This document shows, piece by piece, positions 1-7,435 of a DNA stretch of 64,000 nt. Source of the DNA: Curtobacterium sp. L6-1. GTDB lineage: Bacteria; Actinomycetota; Actinomycetes; Actinomycetales; Microbacteriaceae. Made by a program: the position numbers and the translations under genes. The notes below the pieces were generated by a model that was given only the letters and a program-made list of their open reading frames with translations, was not told the origin of the DNA and ran no database searches. The first letter of the stretch is position 1. Every line of letters begins with the position of its first letter. Location of the stretch: positions 1,364,001-1,428,000 of the forward strand of contig NZ_CP076544.1 of the NCBI RefSeq assembly GCF_018885305.1. Reading direction: 5' to 3'.

Positions 1-631
1 CCGCCAGGACCTCGTCGAGCCGGTCGGTCGTGACGGTGCGCTCGGCTCCCGTGACGGCCTCGGCGGACCGGCGCACGACGGTCACCCGGACGTCGAACGG
101 GGCGACGAGCCGCAGGTACTCGAGGGCGATGCCGCCCGCACCGATGAGGACGATGTGCCGCCCGTAGAGCGACACGCCCTCCGGCTCGCGGGACCACGTC
201 GTGGTGCGAGCTCGCTTCTGCAGCACGCGGAGGGTCGCCAGGGTGAGGGCGAGCGCGTGCTCGGCGACGGGTTCGGCGTAGGCGCCCTTCGCCGAGGTGA
301 ACAGCACCCGGTCCCCGTGCTCGGCGATGAGGTGGGCGAACGCGTCGACGCCGGCGAACGGCAGCTGCACCCAGCTCACCGTCGGGGCCGTCCGCAGCGC
401 CTCCTGCAGGCCGTCCGGGTCGCTCGCGTCGAGCCAGACGATGCCACGCGTGTCCTCGCCGAGCGGGGCGAGGGTCCCCCCGGCCGAGCGGACCGCGTCC
501 TCGTGCAGGGCGGTGGGCGTCGGCAGGATCGTCACCGCGCCGGCAGCCGGGGCGTCGACGGGCAGGGGTCGGCCCGCGTCGGTGACGACCGCTCGGTGTC
601 CGCGGGGCTGCTGCTGGTCGTTCGTGGTCAT
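1..631 (-). CDS. D-isomer specific 2-hydroxyacid dehydrogenase (3' end outside window)
   Basis: NAD-dependent dehydrogenase of the D-2-hydroxyacid family; only the first 210 codons lie in the window and the C-terminal part continues beyond base 1. The Rossmann nucleotide-binding motif is visible near residues 160-180 (GAGGIALEYLRLV followed by APFDVRVTVVRR). The preceding TSAKGAYAEPVAEHAL stretch is the family's hinge segment. The ATG at 629-631 overlaps the stop of the upstream ABC ATPase by four bases (ATGA), so translation is coupled. That puts it last in the peptide-importer operon and suggests a role in metabolising the imported substrate, which is inference. Substrate cannot be read from the sequence. 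Confidence 0.8.
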   Translation of the reverse strand, partial: MTTNDQQQPRGHRAVVTDAGRPLPVDAPAAGAVTILPTPTALHEDAVRSAGGTLAPLGEDTRGIVWLDASDPDGLQEALRTAPTVSWVQLPFAGVDAFAHLIAEHGDRVLFTSAKGAYAEPVAEHALALTLATLRVLQKRARTTTWSREPEGVSLYGRHIVLIGAGGIALEYLRLVAPFDVRVTVVRRSAEAVTGAERTVTTDRLDEVLA

Positions 632-1503
632 GCTTGTCGCACTCCTCCTCGGCCGGCGGCCACCGGCTTGCGCTTCACCGGGCGCGACGCCGTCGCCGCG
701 AGGGTCCGGACGTACGGGTCGACCGGGTTGTCGAGCACCTCGTCGAACGTCCCGAGGCCGACGAGCCGTCCCTCGCTCATCACGGCGACGCGGTCCGCCA
801 GGGCGCGTGCCTCGCGCAGGTCGCTGGAGACGACGACGGCCGAGAACTGCCGGTGCCGCTGCAGTCCGGCCAGGGCCTCGAGCACGGACTGTCGGACGAG
901 CACGTCGACGCCGCGCGCCGGTTCGTCGGCCACGAGCAGGCGCGGCTCGAGGACGAGCGCCCGGGCCAGTGCGACGCGCTGCCGCTGCCCGCTCGAGAGC
1001 TCCCACGTGTTCAGCCGGAGGATGCCGAGGGGCAGGTGCACCGCGTCGACGAGGCGCGCGACGATCAGCCCGGCCTCCTTGCGGTCGAACCGGCGGTCGC
1101 GCGCGTAGATGGGTTCGGCGATGGCCTCGCCGACGAGCAGGTCGGGTCGGAGGCGGTCGGCCCCGTCCTGCGGCAGGTACCCGATCTGGCCGGTGAGCCG
1201 CGCGTACCGCCGCGAGGACGGTCGGATGCGACGGACCGGTTGGCCGAGCACGGTGAGCTCGCCGCCGACGATGCGGCGACGGTGCGCACCCTCGCCCTCG
1301 CCGTGGGTGCCGAGCTGCCCGGCGATCGCGGCCGCGAACGTCGACTTGCCGGAGCCGGACTCACCGAGCACGGCGAGGATCTCCCCCCAGCCGAGCGTCA
1401 GGCTCACGCCGTCGACGGCGCGGACGGGGCTGCTGACGGCGCCGCCCCGGTACTCGATGCTGACGTCGTCCGCGACGACGGCCGGACCGTTCTCCCCGGT
1501 CAT
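628..1503 (-). CDS. ABC transporter ATP-binding protein, third ATPase of the peptide importer cluster
   Basis: A 291-residue nucleotide-binding subunit of the oligopeptide/dipeptide importer type. Walker A is GESGSGKST near residue 50, the signature is LSSGQRQRVALARAL near 180, and Walker B is LLVADEPARGVD. Two catalytic positions are unusual: the H-loop, normally SHD, reads VVVSSDLREA, so serine replaces the switch histidine, and the D-loop is ARGVD rather than TSALD. It lies 139 bases after the fused double ATPase, from which it is separated by a strong hairpin, and has its own Shine-Dalgarno (GGAGAAG). The cluster therefore encodes three ATPase domains for two permeases. It may be a spare or degenerate subunit, or serve another importer; this is inference. 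Confidence 0.85.
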   Translation of the reverse strand: MTGENGPAVVADDVSIEYRGGAVSSPVRAVDGVSLTLGWGEILAVLGESGSGKSTFAAAIAGQLGTHGEGEGAHRRRIVGGELTVLGQPVRRIRPSSRRYARLTGQIGYLPQDGADRLRPDLLVGEAIAEPIYARDRRFDRKEAGLIVARLVDAVHLPLGILRLNTWELSSGQRQRVALARALVLEPRLLVADEPARGVDVLVRQSVLEALAGLQRHRQFSAVVVSSDLREARALADRVAVMSEGRLVGLGTFDEVLDNPVDPYVRTLAATASRPVKRKPVAAGRGGVRQA

Positions 1504-1548
1504 GGAACCCCTTCTCCTGCCGCGTGCGCCCTGCCGCGGTCACCTGGA

Positions 1549-1606
1549 AGGAGGCCCGGCCACCTCGTCCGCGCGACGTGCGTCGCGGACGGGGGCCGGG
1601 CCTCCT
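1549..1606 (-). terminator. Strong hairpin between the double ATPase and the third ATPase
   Basis: Perfect 13-base inverted repeat: arms at 1549-1561 (AGGAGGCCCGGCC) and 1594-1606 (GGCCGGGCCTCCT). The loop contains a second stem (CGTCCGCG with CGCGGACG). There is no clear U tract. It belongs to the family of intergenic hairpins with a GGAGGC core seen elsewhere in this window and probably ends or reduces transcription of the importer operon. Confidence 0.6.
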
Positions 1607-1642
1607 GGCTGGTCGGGCCTGCCGACGGTCGTGACCGTCGGG

Positions 1643-3349
1643 TCAGGACCCGGCCTGCTCCAGTCGCTCCAGCGTACGCCGTCGCTCGGCCTGCTCCTCC
1701 GGGTCGGGCACCGGCAGCGAGGCCAGCAGCCGCTGCGTGTACGGGTGCTGCGGCGCCCCGAGGACCTGCGCGGTGGTGCCGGTCTCGACCAGGTCGCCGC
1801 GGTACAGCACCGCGATCCGGTCGGACAGCGCACCGACGACGGCCAGGTCGTGGCTGATGAACAGCGACGCGAAGCCGAAGTCCTGCTGCAGCTCGAGGAA
1901 GAGCTCCAGCACGCGGGCCTGCACCGACACGTCGAGCGCACTGGTCGGCTCGTCCGCGATGAGCAGCTTCGGCCGGAGCGCGAGCGACCGGGCGAGCGAG
2001 GCACGCTGCCGCTGCCCGCCGGAGAGCTCGTGCGGGTAGCGGTCGCCGTAGGCGGCGGGGAGCTGCACGGCCTCCATGAGCTCGTCCACCTGCTTGCGGG
2101 CCGCTCGCGGCGACGAGGCCACCCCGTGCACGACGAGCGGCTCAGCGACGCACTCGGCGATGGTCAGCAGCGGGTTGAACGAGGTCGCCGGGTCCTGGAA
2201 GACGAACCCGATGTCCTTCCGGAGCCGCTTGAAGTCACGCTCCTTGTAGCCGAGCATCTCGGTGCCGAGCACGTTCAGCGATCCGCCGGTGATCTTCGTC
2301 AGGCCGGCGATCGCGCGACCGATGGTGGTCTTGCCGGAGCCGGACTCCCCCACCAGGCCGAGGACCTCGCCCGGCCGGATCGCCAGGTCGACGCCCTTCA
2401 CCGCACGGAAGGCGGGCGAGCCGAGGCGTCCCGGGTACTCGATCTCGAGGCCGCGGGCCTCGACGACGGGCGCGACGTCCTGTGTGATGGCCGCGCGTCG
2501 GGCGTCACCGGTCGACGCCTCGAGTCGGGGCACCGCGGCGAGCAGCCGCTTCGTGTAGTCGGCCTGCGGCGCCGCGAAGAGCTGGTGCACCGGCGCTTCC
2601 TCGACGATCTCGCCCTGGTACATCACCGCGACCCGGTCGGCGAGGTCGGCCACGACGCCCATGTTGTGCGTGATGACGACGATCGCCGCACCGAACTCGT
2701 CGCGGCACCGGCGGAGCAGGTCGAGGATCTCGGCCTGCACGGTGACGTCGAGCGCGGTGGTCGGCTCGTCCGCGATGATGACGCTCGGCTCGAGGGCCAG
2801 CGCGCTCGCGATGACGACGCGCTGCTTCTGCCCGCCGGAGAACTGGTGCGGGTAGTGGTCGACGCGGGTCTCGGGGGCGGGGATGCCGACGCGGCCGAGG
2901 TAGTCGATCGCCTTGGCGCGCGCCTCCTTCTTCGACATGCCGCCGTGCGCCCGGAGGCCCTCGGCGATCTGCCACCCCACCGTGAAGACCGGGTTGAGGG
3001 CCGTCGACGGCTCCTGGAAGACCATCGCGCCGGCCGTGCCCCGCAGGTCACGGAGCTTCTGCGAGCCCACCGACACGACGTCGGTGCCGTCGAGCAGCAC
3101 CGCGCCGCCGAGGGTCGCGGTCTCCGGCATGAGCCGGAGCATGCTCCGCGCCGTCACGGACTTGCCGGACCCGGACTCGCCGACCAGGGCGAGCACCTCG
3201 CCCGGGCGGACGTCGAGGCTGACGCCCTTCACCGCGTCGACGGCGCCGCCGTCGGTCGCGAAGGTGACGGTCAGGTCGTCGACGACGACCACCGGGTCGG
3301 CCGCCGTGCGGCCGGTGCCGGACTGGAGGCCCGAGGGGACGCCGCTCAT
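1643..3349 (-). CDS. Dipeptide/oligopeptide ABC transporter, fused double ATP-binding protein
   Basis: A 568-residue protein joining two complete importer ATPases (DppD- and DppF-like) in one chain. The N-terminal half has GESGSGKSV, LMPETATL, SGGQKQRVVIASAL and IIADEPTTALD, and keeps its H-loop (VITHNMG). The C-terminal half has GESGSGKTT, LSGGQRQRASLARSL and LIADEPTSALD, with ISHDLAV as H-loop. Both sites look competent. The start is the ATG at 3347-3349, which overlaps the permease stop by four bases; the frame stays open further upstream but that is antisense-like sequence inside the permease gene. It acts at the inner face of the membrane with the two permeases encoded just upstream. Confidence 0.93.
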   Translation of the reverse strand: MSGVPSGLQSGTGRTAADPVVVVDDLTVTFATDGGAVDAVKGVSLDVRPGEVLALVGESGSGKSVTARSMLRLMPETATLGGAVLLDGTDVVSVGSQKLRDLRGTAGAMVFQEPSTALNPVFTVGWQIAEGLRAHGGMSKKEARAKAIDYLGRVGIPAPETRVDHYPHQFSGGQKQRVVIASALALEPSVIIADEPTTALDVTVQAEILDLLRRCRDEFGAAIVVITHNMGVVADLADRVAVMYQGEIVEEAPVHQLFAAPQADYTKRLLAAVPRLEASTGDARRAAITQDVAPVVEARGLEIEYPGRLGSPAFRAVKGVDLAIRPGEVLGLVGESGSGKTTIGRAIAGLTKITGGSLNVLGTEMLGYKERDFKRLRKDIGFVFQDPATSFNPLLTIAECVAEPLVVHGVASSPRAARKQVDELMEAVQLPAAYGDRYPHELSGGQRQRASLARSLALRPKLLIADEPTSALDVSVQARVLELFLELQQDFGFASLFISHDLAVVGALSDRIAVLYRGDLVETGTTAQVLGAPQHPYTQRLLASLPVPDPEEQAERRRTLERLEQAGS

Positions 3350-4344
3350 GAGCCCGCTCCTTCCGTCGTGGCCGCCGCGCGCCGCGTGGAGACCAGCTGC
3401 TTCAGCCGACGACGCGCACGGAGACGCGGGTCGGAGATGTCGTTGAGGCTCTCGCCGATGAACGTCACGCCGAGGACGAGCAGCACGATCGCGACGCCCG
3501 GGAAGACGCCCGTCCACCAGACGCCGCTCGCGACGTCGGACAGCGCGCGGCTCAGGTCGTAGCCCCACTCCGCACCCTGGGTCGGGCCGATTCCGAACCC
3601 GAGGAAGCCGAGGCCGGCCAGGGTCAGGACGGCATCGCTGGCGTTGAGCGTGAGGATGAGCGGCAGCGACCGGGTGGAGTTCCGGAGCACGTGCCGGGTC
3701 ATGATGCGCCACGGGTTCGTGCCGATGACCCGCGCGGACTCGACGAACGCGTCGTTCTTCAGCCGCACGGCCTCGGCGCGGACCACGCGGAAGTACTGCG
3801 GGATGTAGACGACCGTGATCGAGATGGCCGCCGCGATGATGCCGCCCCAGTAGGTCGATCGACCACCGGAGACGACGATCGAGACGACGATCGCGAGCAG
3901 GAGCGAGGGGAACGCGTAGATCGCGTCCGCGATCACGACGAGGATCCGGTCGAGCCAGCCGCCGACGTAGCCGGAGACCATGCCGAGCAGGACGCCGATC
4001 GTGATCGACACGATGACCGCGACGATGACGACGAGCACGGCGGTCCGGGTCCCGAAGAGCACGCGGCTGAACACGTCGAGCCCACCGACGGTCGTGCCCC
4101 AGATGTGCTCGGCGCTCGGTGCCGCGGTGCGGGGGAAGTTCGTGCCGTCGGCGCCCTGCTGCTGGCCGAAGCCGTACGGGGCGAGGAGCGGGGCGAACAC
4201 CGCGACGAGCAGGAACAGGGCGCAGATGACCACGCCCACGATGAGCATGGCGCGCTGCCAGCCCGTGCTGCGACGGAGCTGGACGACGACGGGCAACCGC
4301 TTCCACAGTGGCTCGTGGCGGTCGACGAGGGTGATGTCGGACAT
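3346..4344 (-). CDS. Peptide ABC transporter permease (DppC/OppC type)
   Basis: A 332-residue inner-membrane permease. A cytoplasmic N-terminus is followed by a first membrane span (AMLIVGVVICALFLLVAVFA, residues about 34-53), a periplasmic loop and a block of five further spans. The ATPase-contact EAA-type loop is around residues 190-215 (EAVRLKNDAFVESARVIGTN). Length and topology fit the DppC family. It starts two bases after the DppB-type gene ends and overlaps the double ATPase by four bases, so all three are co-translated. Confidence 0.92.
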   Translation of the reverse strand: MSDITLVDRHEPLWKRLPVVVQLRRSTGWQRAMLIVGVVICALFLLVAVFAPLLAPYGFGQQQGADGTNFPRTAAPSAEHIWGTTVGGLDVFSRVLFGTRTAVLVVIVAVIVSITIGVLLGMVSGYVGGWLDRILVVIADAIYAFPSLLLAIVVSIVVSGGRSTYWGGIIAAAISITVVYIPQYFRVVRAEAVRLKNDAFVESARVIGTNPWRIMTRHVLRNSTRSLPLILTLNASDAVLTLAGLGFLGFGIGPTQGAEWGYDLSRALSDVASGVWWTGVFPGVAIVLLVLGVTFIGESLNDISDPRLRARRRLKQLVSTRRAAATTEGAGS

Positions 4345-4346
4345 CG

Positions 4347-5462
4347 TCAGAACCTCACTCTCGGGTCGATGAGCGCCGCGATGACGTCGACGACGAAGTT
4401 CGTGACGGCGACGATCACCGCCAGCATCGCGACGATGCCCTGCACCGCGACGAAGTCACGGGCGGACAGGTACTGGTTGAGCTCGAAGCCCAGGCCGCGC
4501 CAGCCGAACGTCGTCTCGGTGAGCACCGAGCCGCCGAGCAGCATCGCGATCTGCAGCCCCATGACGGTGATGATCGGGACCAGCGCCGGCCGGAACGCGT
4601 GCGTCCGGACCAGGCGGGACTCGCGCACGCCGCGGGAGCGTGCCGCGTCGACGTACTCGGAGCCGAGCGAGCCGATCATGTTCGCGCGGACCAGGCGGAG
4701 GAAGATGCCCGCGGTGAGCAGGCCGAGCGTCAGCGCCGGGAGCACGGCGTGCTGGAGCACGTCGCTGATGATCTGCCCGTTGCCGGTCCGGATCGCGTCG
4801 ATGAGGTAGATGCCGGTGGGGTTCTCGATGCGGTCGAGGATGAGCTGCGCACGGGTCGACGCGCGGTCGCCGAGGGGCAGCCAGCCGAGCCAGACGGAGA
4901 ACACGAGCTTGAGGAGCAGACCGCCGAAGAACACCGGGGTCGCGTAGGTCAGGATCGCGAGCGCGCGGAGGAGCACGTCGGGCCACTTGTCGCGCAGGTA
5001 GGCGGCGAGCATGCCGAGCGGGATGCCGAGCACGAGGGCGACGATGAGCGCGTAGAAGACGAGCTCAGCGGTGGCGCCGCCGTACTGCAGGATGATCTCG
5101 GTGACGGGCCGGTTGTCGGTCGACGTCGTGCCGAAGTCCCCGCGGACGATCTGGCCGAGGTACTCGAGGTACTGCACGATGACCGGCCGGTCGTACCCGG
5201 CGGCGTGCAGGCGTTCCTGCAGCTGCGTCGGGGTGAGCCGGCCGCCGACCGAGGCGGTAATCGGGTTCCCGACGACGCGCATCAGGAAGAAGACGAGCGT
5301 CACCAGGATGAACACCGTCGGGAAGATGAGGAGGAAGCGGACGAGGACGTACCGACCGAGTCCGCCGCCGCCACTGGCACGTCGCTGTGCCTGTGGCTTC
5401 GTGGGCTCCGTGTCGATCGCCTCTGGGTTCGTGAGGGTCACGGGGGTGGGTGCCTTTCGCAT
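4347..5462 (-). CDS. Peptide ABC transporter permease (DppB/OppB type)
   Basis: A 371-residue permease. After about 35 polar residues it has the typical DppB start (GRYVLVRFLLIFPTVFILVT), then the family's extracytoplasmic segment with LGQIVRGDFGTT, and five more membrane spans. The EAA-type loop reads EYVDAARSRGVRESRLV. The N-terminal polar extension is longer than usual. It is 50 bases downstream of the binding-protein gene, and a perfect hairpin fills that space, so it is probably made at a lower level than the binding protein. Confidence 0.92.
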   Translation of the reverse strand: MRKAPTPVTLTNPEAIDTEPTKPQAQRRASGGGGLGRYVLVRFLLIFPTVFILVTLVFFLMRVVGNPITASVGGRLTPTQLQERLHAAGYDRPVIVQYLEYLGQIVRGDFGTTSTDNRPVTEIILQYGGATAELVFYALIVALVLGIPLGMLAAYLRDKWPDVLLRALAILTYATPVFFGGLLLKLVFSVWLGWLPLGDRASTRAQLILDRIENPTGIYLIDAIRTGNGQIISDVLQHAVLPALTLGLLTAGIFLRLVRANMIGSLGSEYVDAARSRGVRESRLVRTHAFRPALVPIITVMGLQIAMLLGGSVLTETTFGWRGLGFELNQYLSARDFVAVQGIVAMLAVIVAVTNFVVDVIAALIDPRVRF

Positions 5463-5466
5463 GACG

Positions 5467-5503
5467 CGACCGGGGGTGCCCCTGGTGGGAGCACCCCCGG
5501 TCG
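5467..5503 (-). terminator. Intra-operon hairpin after the binding-protein gene
   Basis: Perfect 13-base inverted repeat: arms 5467-5479 (CGACCGGGGGTGC) and 5491-5503 (GCACCCCCGGTCG), 11-base loop. It sits directly after the binding-protein stop (5513) and before the first permease start (5462). Such hairpins in importer operons usually act as leaky terminators or 3' stabilisers that raise binding protein over membrane subunits. Confidence 0.7.
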
Positions 5504-5512
5504 TCCGTCTGG

Positions 5513-7132
5513 TTACTTGGTGATGGTCCCGTAGCGGAACTTGAACGAGGCGTCGAGGGTGACACCCTTGACGTCCTTGCCGGCGACGGCCACCGACTTG
5601 CCCTGCAGGAGCGGGAGGGTCGAGATCTGCTCGGCCTCACGCTGCTGGGCCTTCTCGATGATCTCGGCGCGCTTGTCGGCGTCCGACTCCTCCTGCTCGT
5701 CGGCGATCAGACCCTGGATGGTCGGGTCGTCGTAGTGGTTCTGCACGAAGTTGTCCTTCGTGAAGAACGGCGAGAGGTAGTTGTCGGCGTCCGAGAAGTC
5801 CGGGAACCAACCGAGCTGGTACAGCGGGTAGGCGTCCTTGGTGCGCTCGACCGCGTAGGTCGTGTAGACCGTCGACTGGATGTTGACGGTGAACAGGCCC
5901 GAGTCCTCGAGCTGCGTCTTCAGGGTGGCGTACTCGTCGTCCGAGGCCGAGCCGTAGTGGTCCGGCGAGTACTGGATGTCGAGCTCGATCTTGCCCGAGA
6001 CACCGGCGTCGGCCAGGGTCTTCTTCGCCTTGTCGACGTCCGGGGCGCCGTTGCCGTCACCGTAGAGCGACTTGAACGGCGTCGCGGCACCCGTCAGGCC
6101 GTCCGGCACCATCGAGTAGACCGGCGTGTAGGTGTCGTTGTAGACCTCCTTGGCGAGCTCGTCGCGGTCGACGACGTCCGCGACGGCCTGGCGCACGGCG
6201 AGGGCCTTGGCCTCGTCGGCGTCGTCCTGGCCGGTGCCGAAGGGCTGCGTCTTGAAGTTGAAGACCACGTAGCGGATTTCACCACCGGGGCCGTCGATGA
6301 CCTGCAGCTTGTCGTCCTTGCGGAGCGACGAGATGTCGGTCGGGGTCAGCGAGCGGTACGCCACGTCGACGTCGCCCTGCTGCACCGCGAGCTTGAGGTC
6401 GGTCTCCTTGGTGAAGTACTGGGCGGTGACGTCCTTGGTCTTCGCCTTCTCGAGGACGCCGTCGTACTTCGAGTTCGCCTGGTAGGCGATGAGGTCGTTC
6501 TCCTTGTAGGAGGTGATCGTGTACTGGCCGGCGAACGCCTTGCCCTTGACGATGTCGTCGGCGCTGGTGAGCTCGGTGGCCGAGAAGACGTCCTCGTCGA
6601 CGATCGGACCGGCGGGGCTCGAGAGCACCTGCGGCCAGGTCTGGTCGGCGTGGTCGAGGTGGAACACGACGGTGGTGTCGTCCGGGGTGTCGATGCTCTT
6701 GAGGTTCGCGAGCAGCGACCACGGGCCGTTGTCGTTCTTGATCTTCAGGTCACGCTCGAACGAGAACTTGACGTCGCTCGAGGTCAGCGCGTTGCCGTTC
6801 GCGAACTCGAGGCCCTTCTTGAGCGTCACCTCGTACGTGGTCGGGTCCGTGAACTCGCCCTTCGTGGCGATGTCCGGCTCGACGTCCGGGCTGCCCGTCG
6901 GGGTGTTCATGAGGAACGGGAAGACCTGGTTCTGCACGGCGAACGAGCCGTTGTCGTACGAGCCGGCCGGGTCCAGCGACGTGATCTTGTCGGTCGTGCC
7001 GATGATCAGGCCGTCCAGGTCGCCGGAGCCGCCGCTGGTGCCGCCTGCGCAGCCGGTGAGCACGAGCGCGGTCACTGCCGCGCCGGCGCCCAGCGCGAGG
7101 GTGCGCTTGCCCCATGTGGGAACGGATGCCAT
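5513..7132 (-). CDS. ABC transporter substrate-binding lipoprotein, family 5 (peptide/nickel type)
   Basis: A 539-residue extracytoplasmic solute-binding protein. The start is taken at the ATG in 7130-7132, preceded by AGAGAGG at eight bases. This gives a lipoprotein signal: KRTLALGAGAAVTALVLTGC, cleavage before the cysteine, which is followed by a Gly/Ser linker. Family 5 features include PFLMNTPTGSPDVEPDIATK near the N-terminus, TYEVTLKKGLEFANGNALTS, and the C-terminal LYQLGWFPDFSDADNYLSPF segment. It delivers substrate, probably peptides, to the DppBC-type permeases encoded downstream. The frame extends to 7213 but the added residues would bury the signal peptide. Confidence 0.92.
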   Translation of the reverse strand: MASVPTWGKRTLALGAGAAVTALVLTGCAGGTSGGSGDLDGLIIGTTDKITSLDPAGSYDNGSFAVQNQVFPFLMNTPTGSPDVEPDIATKGEFTDPTTYEVTLKKGLEFANGNALTSSDVKFSFERDLKIKNDNGPWSLLANLKSIDTPDDTTVVFHLDHADQTWPQVLSSPAGPIVDEDVFSATELTSADDIVKGKAFAGQYTITSYKENDLIAYQANSKYDGVLEKAKTKDVTAQYFTKETDLKLAVQQGDVDVAYRSLTPTDISSLRKDDKLQVIDGPGGEIRYVVFNFKTQPFGTGQDDADEAKALAVRQAVADVVDRDELAKEVYNDTYTPVYSMVPDGLTGAATPFKSLYGDGNGAPDVDKAKKTLADAGVSGKIELDIQYSPDHYGSASDDEYATLKTQLEDSGLFTVNIQSTVYTTYAVERTKDAYPLYQLGWFPDFSDADNYLSPFFTKDNFVQNHYDDPTIQGLIADEQEESDADKRAEIIEKAQQREAEQISTLPLLQGKSVAVAGKDVKGVTLDASFKFRYGTITK

Positions 7133-7435
7133 GTCCGATTGCCTCTCTGATGTGGTTGCAGGAGTCCTGGGACCGAGGTGGAACGGGCTGTGACCGGTCG
7201 CAGGGACGTTCAATGGTCACACCCTGCCAGACAACGGACGGCTCCGGGAGCGGATTGTTTACACCGCTGTAACGCACGATCGCGTCGCACGGGGCAGCAT
7301 CGGGGGCAGTGTGCCCGGCGCGGCGCGCAGCTTCGTTGCGCCCGCGGCGGGATGTTGCGTGCGGCAACTCCGCGTCGTACGGGGCATCCCGGCAGGCTGG
7401 AGCACCGGCGTCGAGCGCCGGTGGCGGGTCGGTCG
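7133..7435 (-). promoter_or_regulatory. Promoter region of the peptide importer, with operator-like inverted repeat
   Basis: About 300 bases between the importer and dnaG hold no gene. At 7257-7273 lies an imperfect palindrome, arms GTTTACA and TGTAAC around a 4-base centre. It is AT-rich compared with its surroundings and sits about 125 bases before the binding-protein start, so it is a candidate repressor or activator site. No regulator gene is adjacent. The rest of the gap also carries the 3' end region of dnaG; no terminator is obvious there. Confidence 0.35.

Noticed and set aside
1109..3562. Plus-strand open frame of 817 codons opposite the peptide-importer ATPases
   Set aside because: It is antisense to two clearly conserved ATPase genes, its translation is rich in Arg, Asp and Gly without any domain, and such frames are expected when third positions are nearly all G or C.
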